Positions 11,619-23,478 of a DNA stretch of 64,000 bases are shown one piece after another. The notes under the pieces were generated by a model that saw nothing but the letters and a program-made list of their open reading frames with translations, was not told the DNA's origin and did no database searches. Position 1 is the first letter of the stretch, and each line of letters starts with the position of its first letter. This DNA is from Synanceia verrucosa. Its lineage: Eukaryota; Chordata; Actinopteri; Perciformes; Synanceiidae. The DNA is taken from the NCBI GenBank assembly GCA_029721515.1, contig CM056563.1, forward strand, positions 21,786,954-21,850,953. Direction: 5' to 3'. The position numbers and the translations under genes are program-made.

Positions 11619-12281
11619 TACCCCTTTAGCACCAGTTCTTTGTGTTTCCACAGCCTAAGCATCGGCCCCTGGTCCTTAAAACTGGGGCCAGACAAGCACC
11701 AAGTCTTTGTTGGTCCAGAGCTAAGCACTAATTACGTCAGGAGCTTGGGGTGGTGTTAATGCGACCAACAAGACTAGAGTAAATGCTGTTTGATTGCAAA
11801 TGTATTGAAAGGACTCCTGGGACACACAGAAGTTTTGTACAAACTGAAATCCAGATCAATAGTTTCCCACCAGTACTGTGATCGTGGATGTGTCCAGGTA
11901 ATAGACGACCTCCGTCAATGCAGATTTGAACATATAAATATATTCTGTACTCAATAAATTGATTTTTGCACATGCCACAGTCACTGCTGAGTCTCAGTGT
12001 TTCTCCTGCTCGTGCATTTGCTCGCTTAAAGTCTGTCTTTGTTCTTTCAGGAATGTGGTGTAAATATAGCGCCATACAGTTAGTTTTGTCGGCTCTGGAT
12101 ATTTTGCAAAGCCTTGTTTTGATTTCGCACAAGCTTTGCCTGGTGAAAACAAAAATGATGTGACTTACTGACGTTTTGCAGTGACGTAATGACGTGGCTC
12201 TGACTGGGCTCCTTGCCAGTTAAACCAACTCAGCACCAGCACTGAACTAGCACCAGGTTCCTTTTGGTGGAAAAGGGGTAA
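11619..12281. mobile_element. Worn non-autonomous DNA transposon, about 660 bp
   Basis: The left end reads ACCCCTTTAGCACCAGTTCT. The right end, inverted, reads ACCCCTTTTCCACCAAAAGG and then AACCTGGTGCTAG. Both ends are flanked by TA and share GCACCA-type motifs further in. ACGTCA motifs occur subterminally on both sides (ATTACGTCAGG on the left, GACGTAATGACGTGG on the right). The CCTTTTCCACCAAAAGGAACC style of end is widespread in fish DNA transposons. A 131-codon frame on the minus strand inside it has no recognised domain. Confidence 0.5.
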
Positions 12282-13023
12282 AAGATGAGTTTATCATATC
12301 TGTATCTGTCAGCCATAGTAGCTTTTGGAAGGTATTAAATTTGTGCCTGTTATTCAGGTTAGATGACTTGTTGCTGAACATTTGACACTTCTTACCTTTT
12401 TTCTCCAGGATCAATGCCCTTATATTATCTTTCACCTCTTACTGTACACTCTGATGCACTCTTGCATCTTCTGCCTTCTTACTTGTCAAGCCCATTCTGA
12501 ACTGCTGCCTAGGATACATATTTCATTTATGAAAATATCAGCTCAGACAGGTTACCCATAAAAAATAAAAATGCTTAAAATATTCCTGGACAAGAAGTGA
12601 AAACACTCCCACTCATTGCATCTGTGTAAAGCTTTAAGCTCTAAGTGGGATGAAAAGATGTCTACATAGAGGGCAAAGTGGATGGAGCAGAGCGTCACGT
12701 GGGTTCTAATGACAGCTGTGAATAAACCAGACGCTGTTTTTACATCTATCCCTGTTAGCGCTTGGGACACAAATGTGAGCTAACACATTTAACACAGATT
12801 TAGTTCTCAGTGTAGCATGTGGCATGCAGGAGTTTCAAAGCAAGTTAACTATGATCTATGCACTACTTTAATTTTTTTTTCAGGATATGCACATATTTCA
12901 GATAATACACACACAGGTCTGTCTGTTCAGGGTCACAAGGTGTAAAGATGCCAATAAGGGAGTTATTTTGTGTGCCAAGACTTTATGGTGTTAGTCATGT
13001 GTTTGTCAGCCTAATAGTACCTA
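12282..13023. other. Unannotated DNA
   Basis: No gene or repeat recognised. It ends at the TA target site of the Tc1 element. Confidence 0.5.
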
Positions 13024-14255
13024 CACTATATTGCCAAAAGTATTTGCTCACCCATCCAAATAATCAGAATCAGGTGTTCCAGTCACTTCCATGGCCACAG
13101 GTGTATAAAATCAAGCACCTAGGCATGCAGACTGCTTTTACAAACATTTGTGAAAGAATGGGTCGCTCTCAGGAGCTCAGTGAATTCCAGTGTGGAACTG
13201 TGATAGGATGCCACCTGTGCAACAAATCCAGTCGTGAAATTTCCTCGCTCCTAAATATTCCATAGTCAACTATCAGCTGTATTATAAGAACGTGGAAGTG
13301 TTTGGGAACGACAGCAACTCAGTCACGAAGTGGTAGACCATGTAAACTGATGGAGCGGGGTCAGTGGATGCTGAGGCACACGAAGAGGTCGCTAACTTTC
13401 TGCAGAATGAATCACTACAGACCTTCAACCTTCATGTGGCCTTCAGATTAGCTCAAGAACAGTGCACAGAGAGCTTCATGGAATGGGTTTCCATGGCCGA
13501 GCAGCTGCATCCAAGCCATACATCACCAAGTGCAATGCAAAACGTTGGATACAGTGTTGTAAAGCACGCCGCCACTGGACTCTAGAGCAGTGGAGACGCG
13601 TTCTCTGGAGTGACAAATTGCGCTTCTCCATCTGGCAATCTGATGGACGAGTCTGGGTTTGGCGGTTGCCAGGAGAACGATACTTGTCGGACTGCATTGT
13701 GCCAAGTGTAAAGTTTGGTTGAGGGGGGGATTATGGTGTGGGGTTGTTTTTCAGGAGCTGGGCTTGGCCCCTTAGTTCCAGTGAAAGGAACTCTGAATGC
13801 TTCAGCATACCAAGACATTTTGGACAATTCCATGCTCCCAAGTTTGTGGGAACAGTTTGGAGCTGGCCCCTTCCTCTGCCAACATGACTGTGCACCAGTG
13901 CACAAAGCAAGGTCCATAAAGACATGGATGACAGAGTCTGGTGTGGATGAACTTGACTGGCCTGCACAGAGTCCTGACCTCAACACGATATAACACCTTT
14001 GGGATGAATTAGAGCAGAGACTGAGAGCCAGGCCTTCTAGTCCAACATCAGTGTGTGACCTCACAAATACGCTTCTGGAAGAATGGTCAAAAATTCCAAT
14101 AAACATTGTGGACAGCCTACCCAGAAGACTTGAAGCTGTTATAGCTGCAAAGGGTGGACCGACGTCATATTGAACCCTATGGATTAGGAATGGGATGTCA
14201 CTTAAGTTCACATGCGAGTCGAGGCAGGTGAGTGAATATTTTTGGCAATATAGTG
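13024..14255 (+). mobile_element. Tc1/mariner element, 1232 bp, inactive
   Basis: The element is bounded by inverted repeats, CACTATATTGCCAAAAGTAT at the left and CACTATATTGCCAAAAATAT (inverted) at the right. It is flanked on both sides by TA at 13022-13023 and 14256-14257, the duplicated target of this superfamily. A TATA-like GTGTATAAAATC lies between the left repeat and the start of the transposase relic. The size and layout are typical of a full-length Tc1-like copy. Confidence 0.93.
13159..14173 (+). pseudogene. Tc1-like transposase, broken by stops and frameshifts
   Basis: The reading begins MGRSQELSEFQCGTVIG, the usual start of this fish Tc1 lineage, and includes the helix-turn-helix region with KSSREISSLLNIP. 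A TAG at 13263 interrupts it. Further on, the frame must change at least twice to follow the homology. The middle part contains LEQWRRVLWSDKLRFSIW with the first catalytic Asp. The later part, in a third frame, contains FLCQHDCAPVHKARS with the second Asp and LDWPAQSPDLNTI near the third acidic residue, then a TAA at 13991. Homology continues past it (DELEQRLRARPSSPTS) to GGPTSY and a stop at 14171. The element cannot make its own transposase. Confidence 0.92.
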
Positions 14256-14799
14256 TACATGTGAGGCAGTGATAAGCAGTCTTATGTATAAATGTATGTG
14301 CAGATTGCATAAGGTAGAGAGCTGCATAATTGATGCCCTGCTAAATCCTACCAAAAGCTGCACACATCAGACAGCCTCTCTCCTGTGGTGGAGGCTGTTA
14401 ATGGTCTGCATTTGATGTTTTTGAGTATGTGACTGTTTTTAACGTTAGGTGTGATTTTGATGATAAAGTCTTATCTTGTTAATATGAATCCCTGGTGTGC
14501 AGAAGTTTGATTGACTGACTGACGAGGGCCTGTAGCTCCTTGAGACATTACATGCTGGGCAATAGAAATAAAAAACGACTTGGCTCATTGACTTTTTTTT
14601 TTGGCTCAATGTCCAATACATGTCAGAGTGTAAACACATTATAACATAATATTTTTCAACCCTAACATAAAAAAGAAAATAAAGCTAGAAACAGAGTGAT
14701 TTTATTGTATGTTTCATAAAGGGATTTTGTAGGAACAACATTGAACTTTTTGTACACTTAAAATAGTCATAATAATAGTTAATATAATAATAATAGTTA
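14256..14799. other. Unannotated AT-rich DNA
   Basis: No clear feature. The last part may include the outermost, poorly conserved end of repeat C1. Confidence 0.45.
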
Positions 14800-15605
14800 G
14801 GTGAACATGAAAAAATATAGAAAGTATTTCCACCCAATGATAATACATTCATTTAGCAAAAAATTGTTTTGTTGAGTGACATAAATGTAAATATGCTCGG
14901 TCAACATAATGTGTTGTCGTTACTATTACTTAATTATGAGGGGTAAATCCAACATAACAATCATTTGTTGGGTGCAAGTTATTTCCACCCAATTATAATA
15001 CGCTCATTTGGTAAGCAATACAAATGCTAAGTAGCTAACTATAACAACTAATTTTACTATGGTTACCTGCTAATGCTGCTATTGGTGAGCATGCTACGAA
15101 AACATTCAGTGATGAAATTAATCATTCAAAATAGAGCGGGCAATAACAATTCATGTGACATTTCTGTGCAGTGGTTTATTTTGAAGTCAAAGTTATTTTA
15201 AGTTAAGTAAATGACTTATCTTATCGTTTTCCACAGTGAACATTGTCGACTCTCAGCATGTGTTTTAAACTGCGTGCTGAACTTCAGGAAGTAAAGTTTC
15301 TAAAACTCGCGGCTCGCACACTACTGCCACCTTCTGCTCTGGAGTTGTACACACAATTTAAGAAGAAGAAGAATTCCTTTATTAGTCCCTCAATGAGGGA
15401 AATTTCAATTTACACAATTTGAATGCATTAGGTTCTGTGAACATAAATTAATTTACACATGTTAAGTTATTGCACATCATGCTAAAATAATATAATAATT
15501 AAAAAAAAAATACTGATGTTCAACCACAAAAAAGACTATATATGCTAGAAGCTACATGTTACACTTAGATTAATGTAGCAGACACCCAGTTTGACTTTTT
15601 TGAGT
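14800..15605 (-). mobile_element. Family C repeat, copy C1
   Basis: Read on the minus strand, this matches C2 (17.5-18.1 kb) and C3 (42.0-42.7 kb) across most of its length. Shared blocks include GTCTGCTACATTAATCT, GAACATCA, GCACATCATGC on the opposite strand, AGAACCTAATGCATT, GAGTCGACAATGTTCACTG, ATAAGTCNTTTACTTAACTT, GTTAGCTACTTAGCATTTG and TATGTTGGATTTACCCCTCA. Inside, a phrase of the type AAATGAGCGTATTATAATT followed by GGTGGAAATA occurs twice about 150 bp apart. No terminal inverted repeat, LTR signature or coding frame is clear, so its class is open. It carries a small LINE-tip insertion. Confidence 0.75.
15360..15411 (-). mobile_element. 52-bp LINE 3' tip inserted into C1, with 9-bp duplication
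   Basis: The insert reads, on the minus strand, a short hairpin-like GAAATTTCCCTCATTGAGGG, then ACTAATAAAGG and TTC tandem units. It is flanked by ACACAATTT at 15351-15359 and 15412-15420, a perfect 9-bp direct repeat absent from C2 and C3. It is a very strongly 5'-truncated target-primed insertion. Confidence 0.7.
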
Positions 15606-17254
15606 GTATTAATTATGACACCCAGCATGCTATGTTACAGGTGCAGCTAAAATATGTAATAAGTACTAACACTATCTGGTCTACCCACTGGTCCACACAT
15701 AAAAGAGGAGCCATTTGAAATGCAATACGATCACTCTTTGTGGTGGTGAAATACTTTGCCACCAGTGCCACTGACGTTTTACATTAAACTCATCATATGC
15801 CTGCAACCAACCATGGAAGCATCAAATGAGGAGAGTTAAATAGTGCACGTCAATCACATCCCCCCACTTATTAACTGACTGTAAATATTTACCTGAAGAA
15901 TTGTGCTTTAAGTAAACAAAGGGGACTTCTCAGAGCAAATGGAAGAGCTATCAGAATACACTCTGCATGACAGTTGCAGAGGTAATCCACAGAAGCGATC
16001 AGCTGCATGCAGAACGTCCCTCCAAGCCGTTGGGAAATATGATTGATGCGTTCTTCATATTGATTCACAATATTATGCCTAATGGTTAATGCCCGTGTCA
16101 TTATGTATGTTCTTTGTGAATATAATTTGGAGTGTTGCAGCATTTGTGGAAATACAGACATCAACAAAATGCGACTGAATATATTATAGAGTATATCAGT
16201 ACCCGCAACTTGTGAAATGTACACTTTATTCTGGAAGGAAATAGTAAAAATATATAAAGACAAAAAATAGCAATATATTTTCTGGCAGAGAAATTAAAAA
16301 CAAACAAATAAAACCATGGAGATAAAATTGCATAACATTTGTGACCCATTACCTTTCTCATTATCAGCTCAGGAGGCAGTCACACAAATGAGCAGGTGTT
16401 CAGGTGTCTAACTACTCTTTCCTGATAGATTTATATCATTCTATGTTTTTTTTCTGTGCATGGTATGGCTGAACCATATGAAGAGAAAACATGACAGTCC
16501 ATTTAACAACTATAGTCATACACACATAGAGAGATATGACTCATGTAAAGGATAGCCCTGAGCATAAGGAGACTGTGATAGTCAGCAAGTGCAGGAATCC
16601 TGCTTCAGCACTCTCTTGGCCGGCTAAGGCCGGGGCCAGTGGGGCAGGAAGCTCTGTACAGTCTGATGTCTGATGGCTGTCGGCACAGAAAGCGTCTGAA
16701 GTGCTCTGCGCAGCAGCCAGGAGGAGAAGTGCTTTGTAGCTGGATCGGCACACACTGCAGGGAGCGGCAGGTTTGTTGTATGGTGTGAAACAAGTGGTTC
16801 TGGATTCAACAGCGATGACACACACTCCCCTCTGTGAATCTCTTGGCAGACTTTAAATAACACACAAGAAACCCCTGGCATATCTGACATCAACATATTG
16901 GTCTGACCAGGCACGGAGCAGGGGTCTCACTGCAATGAATCATGGACTCTGCAGCAAACTGTATAAAATGTTCAGTGACTCTCCCCAGATCCAGCTTCTA
17001 GAGAAACAGCTTTGCATCTCTAATGGCAAATTATTATTCTTACATTGTAATTTCATGGCAATGTATTTGTTCTGACCTCTGAATCCTTTTCTGGGGGTAA
17101 TTATCTCTGGATACCAATTATTGGAATAAATCAGCATTACAAAAACAGAAACATTACCACCCATATAGACTGAGGTGACCTGTGGTTTTGAAAGGATGAA
17201 AGAAAGAGTCAGTCAGACCAACAACATTGAATTAATGCAATATATAATATATAT
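15606..17254. other. Unannotated DNA between C1 and the SINE
   Basis: Apart from the possible LINE-coding relic at 16.65-16.74 kb, no gene or repeat was recognised. Confidence 0.45.
16650..16740 (-). pseudogene. Possible LINE ORF2 C-terminal relic
   Basis: The minus-strand frame reads LRRALQTLSVPTAIR in a GC-richer patch. This resembles the extreme C-terminal phrase (R-x-R-x-x-SFVPTAIxLLN type) of fish CR1-group LINEs. Only about 30 codons align in style, with no upstream reverse-transcriptase motifs. Confidence 0.25.
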
Positions 17255-17480
17255 GTTTACAGTCAAATCTAAATGGAATGTACTTGTACTTGCACTCTCA
17301 ACTGACCACTCAAAGCACTTTAGGTATCACATTAACACATTCAAACTGATGGTATGAATGGTACTTAAGGTGGTAGACAACCATCAAGTCTCACAATTTG
17401 GGGTTAGTAAGCACAAGACTGCTGGAGGCAGGAATCAAACCACAAACCCTCCAATTGTGGCCAACCTGCTCTACCTTTTG
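17255..17480 (-). mobile_element. tRNA-derived SINE (V-SINE-like)
   Basis: On the minus strand the head reads GGTAGAGCAGGTTGGCC (A-box-like) and, about 30 bp later, GTGGTTTGATTCCTGCC (B-box-like). The body follows, with GTGATACCTAAAGTGCTTTG and then AGTGGTCAGTTGAGAGTGCA, and the end reads ACAAGTACATTCCATTTA. From memory, the AAAGTGCTTTGAGTGGTC plus CAAGTACAGTCCATTT tail is characteristic of a widespread fish SINE group. The copy is nearly full length and sits directly against the start of C2. Confidence 0.75.
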
Positions 17481-17483
17481 ACC

Positions 17484-18125
17484 CACTCAAAAATGTCAAA
17501 CTGTCTGCTACATTAATCTGTGTAACATGTAGCCTCTACCGTATCTGCGTAGTCATGTTTTGTGGATGAACATCATTAAGTCGTGTTATTTTAGCATGAT
17601 GTGCAATAACTTAACGTGGTGTAAATTATGTTGACAGAACCTAATGCATTTTGGGTAAAAGTGTGTGAGGTGGGAGTTTTAAAAATTTTACTTCCTGAAG
17701 TTCAGCACACAGTTCAAAACACATGCTGAGAGTCGACAATGTTCACTGTGGAAAACGGTAAGATAAGTCCTTTACTTAACTTAAAATAACTTTGACTTCA
17801 GAATAAACCACTACACAAAAATGTCACAGAACTTGCTCTATAATTATGAACGATTAATTTCGTCACCGAATGTTTTCGTGGTGTGCTCACTAATCATAGC
17901 AGTATTAGTTGCTATGGTTAGCTACTTAGCATTTGCGTTGCTTGCTAAATGAGCGTTTTTTTTATGTTTACCCAACAAATTATTATTATGTTGGATTTAC
18001 CCCTCATAAATAAGTAATAGTAACGCCAACATGTGGTGTTGACCCAGCATATTTCTATTTATGTCACACAGCAATAACATTTTTGCAAAATGAGCGTATT
18101 ATATTTTGGTGGAAATACTTTACAT
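17484..18125 (+). mobile_element. Family C repeat, copy C2
   Basis: This is the direct-orientation counterpart of C1, starting near ACTCAAAAATGTCAAACTG and ending near GGTGGAAATACTTTACAT. It keeps all the shared blocks, lacks the 52-bp LINE tip and has a small T-run in the middle. Together with C1 it forms an inverted pair separated by about 1.9 kb. Confidence 0.75.
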
Positions 18126-19698
18126 AATTTCCAATAATCTATAAGAACTACTTATAGAAAGAAATTGTGTGACAATAAAACAATAGCACAACATTAACAT
18201 TTTAGGAAGATGCATTTTTGGTGACCCCTAAATAATTTTCTCATAATATAGTTTAAATGTAGTTCAGATAGTTTCCCTGCTTTATTCTTAATTTGATCAT
18301 GTATGTGCTAGGGCTGAATGCACAAAGGGGAATACATGTATTCCCTTTGCTTTTTGTGATTTTTATTATTTTTATTATTTCTAATTTCTGGAAGGCGGTT
18401 GGTCCAACCACCTACACTGTTAAAGGTTTACTACACCCCTGTGACCTCTTTAGAGGTGACAGCAGTAAAACTGCTTCAAGATAATTTCTGCAATTAATGA
18501 ATGACTTTGAATATACTGTATAGTATAGTATCTTTAGGGAAATTACCACCACAACTATTAATTATCCTGTCATTCTCATTTATTCTAACAGAGAAGCAAT
18601 TAATACATGTAATTGTACTTGTAAAGCCCTTTATTTAAAAAAAAAGAAAAGCTTTGAAACGGCATCCTTCCGTGGAGGGTGTGAAAATGTTTTCATTTCA
18701 GAAATGATCCTGATTTTGAATTTGAATCTATAATTACAGAGAAAAATTCAAACACCTTGTTGACTCTCAGGAAAACACTTCATGCTGACTGAAACAGTAG
18801 GAAAAAGTAGGAATAAAACCAAACCCTCTGAGTTCTCAGCATATTCTTGATGTATTAAATATAGTCAAGATTATATTTGTTTCTAATTTCTTCAAAATTG
18901 AGCAAAATTGTCTGTCTGCAGAGAAATTATCTCACTTGACTCTCCATGTAGACACATTTCTTTTTCAACATGAACTGATTTGTATGCTTGTATTGTTAAT
19001 TTGTTTAACATGTCAATTTGTCAAACATTTCAAAATATTGAGGAGAAAATCATTTTCAATTGATCTGTTAGTTTTCATGCCGTGTTTGATGGAAGTTTAC
19101 GATCCCAGGGCAGAGAATACTTTCTGTTTTGAGTCCATCCTGCTCAGCTGAATTCCCTGATGAGGTGGTTAGACAGAAAAACAGCAGTATGTGGACGACC
19201 AGCAGTGGATCCTAAAGCTTTTTCACTCCTCCTTCAGGAAGTAATTTGGAGCAGAAACATGAAGAGGAAGAGACGAGGCAACGAGGGAAAGTCGAGGCAA
19301 TGAATTTTCTACTCCATCATTAAACATGGACGTCAGTTATTTATGAGGCGGCCTTATTGTAACTGATGTAGCCCAAATCCACCATATATCTCAAACTATG
19401 CACACATGCGGTGAGCATGTGTCGCCTTGTTAAGCTACTGTTTTACTGTGAGTACAGCAGCAGCAGCCTCTCATCGGTCGCTACAGGATTAACATGAATT
19501 CATTAAGTGGTTGAATTTGGTAGCTGTCGTTGGGCTTGCTTTAGAGGCAGGAGGCATGTGATTGGCTGAAAAGGAGGGCTTACAAACGCTATGCCACATT
19601 TTGGTGCCATTGGCCTCTCTTATCAAAGTGCTCATGAAATGCTTAGTGTAGCCTAACTACAATGTCAAGTGACATTATGAAAAAAATGTGACATGAAA
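18126..19698. other. Unannotated DNA
   Basis: No gene or repeat recognised. The purine-rich stretch at 19250-19310 has no coding signature. Confidence 0.5.
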
Positions 19699-20196
19699 AT
19701 AAGTCTTTGAGTGCCAAAGATGAGCATGTACGTCTTTTAAAATACAAGGCTTGAGTGCCATAAAAGTGTGTATATATACGTCTTTCCTATTTTCGGGAGA
19801 CACAAGGGGGCGCTCTCACATAGCCTGTGAGTAATTTTGGGGCTTCTGGGAGATGTAGTCAGAACTTAAAGAGACGGTATACACCACAGAGATCAAAACA
19901 GGAAGTGGAGACGATCGAGATTAGAGAGCAAAACAAACAGAATCTGGACAAAAAGTGGTGATTTTAGTGAAAGTGTCCTCTACTCTACCTCTGATAAAAC
20001 AAGAATGGAACAAGGTAAAAACAAACATTTTTTTCATGATGAAATAGAGAGTCTCTTCTTTCATTTGAGCTATTCAGTGTTTTCAGAGACACAGTACAAA
20101 ATATTCTGTGCATCATGAAAGATGACTCAAAATGGGCAAAAATGCTGGCACAAGGCACTTTCACTTTAAAAAAAATGCTGGCACTCAATGCGTTAA
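19699..20196 (+). mobile_element. Family A copy A5, nearly complete
   Basis: The left end is ATAAGTCTTTGAGTGCCA (first TTAA base changed) and the right end is TGGCACTCAATGCGTTAA. This copy has the alternative 5' region with GATGAGCATGTACGTCTTTT and a short GTGTGTATATATACGTCT stretch in place of the GACGTAATAATACGTC block. It carries internal variant X (ACAAGGGGGCGCTCTCACA). Confidence 0.9.
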
Positions 20197-21984
20197 AGTG
20201 TCTTTGTGAAAAATGTCATCATGAAATATAAACATTTCAAAAAGATAATTTTGAAATGAAACAGATGACTGGAAATGAAATCCAAAGACGCTCCATCAGC
20301 AAAAGCAAAAAGGCTATTTAGCTCCTCTTGATGTTTGTCGTTGGTGCCACAGGACTAGATTGAAAACCCAACAGTTTCACCAAAAACCAGGACACCACTA
20401 ATAGGCAAAGATCCGGCCAGGTTCCAGCTGGGAACCTCTGCTGACACTGAGAGTATATGGAGCTGGCATGAGAATGGGTGACACTGCTCTGCTGGAGGCC
20501 CAGGCTGTTTTGCTAGACCTCGAAGGAAGCCACAAGAGAACCAGAACCTCTTTTGTCTTGTTGTTTAGTCTTCATACATAATTATAATCCTCTTTATCTT
20601 CACAAAGTTGAGGCTTTTACATCCTCACTAATCTGGAAAACCTGAATGAGAACACAGATTGACCAAGTCTTGGTCCCATAGCCCAAAATGTCCTTGGGAA
20701 AGTACGCACTCTAAAGAAAAGGAACACTGACAGTGTTTAAGTGGAACGGAAAATACGAAACATAAAAGTCCTGCCAACTCTTTCAAAAAATAATGGAGCT
20801 ATCAGCTGTAATGACATGGCCTCTGCAGCGGGGGACTGTGGGAATATTCAATCTGAAGGCCATAAAAGAGCATTGTCAACCTTGTTAACAGCCGACCCCT
20901 AAAAGCAATGTGTGGTTACATGTTAGGACTTAACCGGTGGAAGCACTTCCTCTGTGTACTCCATCTACCCCAAGGAGATTGAGTGTGAAGATAATGCACC
21001 AAGAAAGATGTCATAGTCACAGCTTAGGCCTCCCCTCCCATACCAATGTAGTCAGACTCTGGAGGCATCAACAAGGTGTAGGGACAAGAAAGTGATAAAT
21101 CTAATACATGCTGACTGAAAGCTCACAGAGTCGGATGCTGTTAAGGGATTTTTTTTTCCCCTTTCTCTCTCTTTTTTTTTTTTTTTACATTGGTTGAATA
21201 AGTGTTGCATGGTTCACTCAGACTGAAGCAGAAACAGATTTCTCTGTTCCACTTATTCCACCTTGAGCATAAAAATGACTCCTAGAAACTGTATTCACTG
21301 TCAGTGATTATTGACGTCATCAAAATTGCACCAAAGGCTCCTCGCCGGAGAGTTTGCATCCCCCGCTGCGATAACCTTGTTTGACTGAAGAGAGCAAAAT
21401 GTCATAACTATGGATTGTAATATATTTCTGACAGGGTTATTTCATGAGGTCACATGGGAAATGGATATATCAGAGCGCTGTTACAATGTAAACAGATATT
21501 TTACATGCCTGTCAGACTGGCGCTGACATCGGGAGGCTGACTGAGCAGTTGCCTCAGGATCACATCTGTAATATGAGTTTTCCAACAAATACATCAGCGT
21601 TTATACAAAGAACACCTTGGAAATAACATTACTACAAAATGCATTAGTCAGGGAGAATAACAACAGTCAATTGGCAAGTTTAAATGAAGACAAAACGACA
21701 AAGCTGGGTGCTGCAGTGTATTTGCTCAGCTCTGTGCTTGTATGGTGAATGTGTCCTTCACATTAGCAATCAGGTCTATGTACTTTAAGGGTGACAGTAA
21801 TGAATGGCTTGCTCTTTATGGACAGCAGGGCGCCCACATAAGTGATGTCTTTTCCTGCAAATTATTCTGTTTTTAAGATGTGCACTTTCACATAACTGTG
21901 GCACCAACAACCTACTGCTGATTAACGACAGCCATCACTTGCAGCTAACACTTTGCTCTCTGTGTGGAATTTAAGATAATTAGT

Positions 21985-22015
<31 letters not shown>

Positions 22016-22824
22016 GAGGATGGGGCGCTTGATTGATTTTTGTTGTGGCATTTTAACTGTTCTACTCTTTAGGAAAATTTGTACATCATTTATTCACTCT
22101 GCTTAAAAACTGCCTTTTTAAATGTTAAATAAAATATTAGAACACTACGTGGATTGAATATAGTATCTGGTATGCTAAAGTTGACTCATGGGTTTGTTAC
22201 ATATATCTGCCACCTTACACTGTCCATTGTTAATACAATTATATACTTTACTTTAAAAAATAAAATAACACAAACAAATCACCCATTCGGTGAAAACATT
22301 TTAAAAAAAATATATTTTCCATGCTGTTGTTTGTTCGAAAATAGTTTGGAAATTATTACTTACTATTATTTCAGTTTCAAATACTTAAGGTGGAAAAAAT
22401 ATAGATTTCCATTACATAATCTCAAGCAAGTGGGAGCTATAAAGCTTTTACAGCCAACAGTAACTATAACTACACCCTCAACACTTCCTCCACCTCTGGA
22501 CCTACATTTAACAGACACTTTAAGTACACACCCCACTGCGCTGTTTCCGACCTTGGAGGCACACACAGGAATATGTAGCCTCCTGCAAGATACACACTGG
22601 AGGTCATGAATATGGAGATCAAGGCTACGATCAAGTTTTAATATGTGAACTCACAGATGTTATCCCAACATTTAACTAAACTCTACTTGTTAAGATATGT
22701 AATATTGTAACATGTAGTAAAAAATTTTAGTCAACAACTGATCAGTAAAATAAATTATAAAATAAATAGAAAAAAATGTCCACTAAATTGGATGCTTGGA
22801 AGCCTTGAAATTAATCCCTTTAAT
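20197..22824. other. Unannotated DNA, about 2.6 kb
   Basis: No gene recognised. T-rich runs occur at 21147-21186 and 21988-22015. The segment 21300-21620 is less AT-rich and repeat-free and looks like the kind of DNA in which conserved non-coding elements are found, but nothing in the sequence alone proves that. Confidence 0.45.
21988..22015. repeat. Poly(T) run, 28 bases
   Basis: An uninterrupted T run. It may mark the tail of an old minus-strand retroinsertion, but no element body is recognisable beside it. Confidence 0.9.
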
Positions 22825-23090
22825 CAAAAATGCAACTTTTTGTCCAGAATCTGTCCGTTTTGCTCTCTTATCGCGTTCAACTTCACTTCCTGCTTTGATC
22901 TTGGTGGGGTATGCCATCAAGCCCCCAAATTACCAACAGGCTGTGTGAGAGCACCCTCTTTTGCCTGCTGCCCCCCCCCCAAAAAAAACCAAAAAAAACC
23001 AAAACACTTTGACGTATTGTTACATCAATGGCACTCAAGCTTTGGATTTTAAATGATGTATGAATACATCAATGGCACTCAAAGAGTTAA
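22825..23090 (-). mobile_element. Family A copy A6, right half missing
   Basis: On the minus strand it starts at an intact TTAACTCTTTGAGTGCCA (ending at 23090) and includes the second, internal CTTGAGTGCCATTGATGTA unit about 45 bp in. It continues to the GTCCAGAATCTG-type segment and is then lost. A C-run/A-rich patch at 22970-23005 has expanded within it. It carries internal variant X. Confidence 0.82.
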
Positions 23091-23329
23091 TAAATGTAAA
23101 ATGTGTAATGCAGTTTGTGTAATTGTAATGTGTAATTTGGTCAAAAATGTATCAGTAAAATTAAAGAAATAGAATAGCTTGGAAACCTTTGAATTAAGGA
23201 GGACTTCTTGTCCTCCTTGTCCAGTGCACACTTGAATTGTGGGTTTATACTTGGGCTGTAACTTGTCACACCTCTTACCTGTACACACAAAAAGCATAGG
23301 GAACTAGCTCTTAAATTCTTTCATGCCTT

Positions 23330-23398
23330 TCATTTCCACTGTTGTAAGCACAATTTTTATTACATCGTGACGGACAATAAAGTTTTCTGAATGTGAAT
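23330..23398 (+). mobile_element. Possible LINE 3' tip
   Basis: CGTGACGGACAATAAAGTTT followed by TCTGAATGTGAAT has the AATAAAG-plus-short-repeat look of fish LINE 3' ends. There is no body upstream and no visible duplication. Confidence 0.3.
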
Positions 23399-23478
23399 CC
23401 ATACGCAGTGGTTCAAAAGAAACAGGAATACATGGAGGGAGCCAAGAAATTATTCTAATGTGCTGAATTTAACATTCA

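Noticed and set aside
13582..14310. 242-codon minus-strand frame across the Tc1 element
   Set aside because: It is the antisense shadow of the transposase relic on the plus strand.
17430..17475. A real tRNA gene
   Set aside because: The A- and B-box-like motifs belong to a SINE head, and no complete set of tRNA arms can be drawn.
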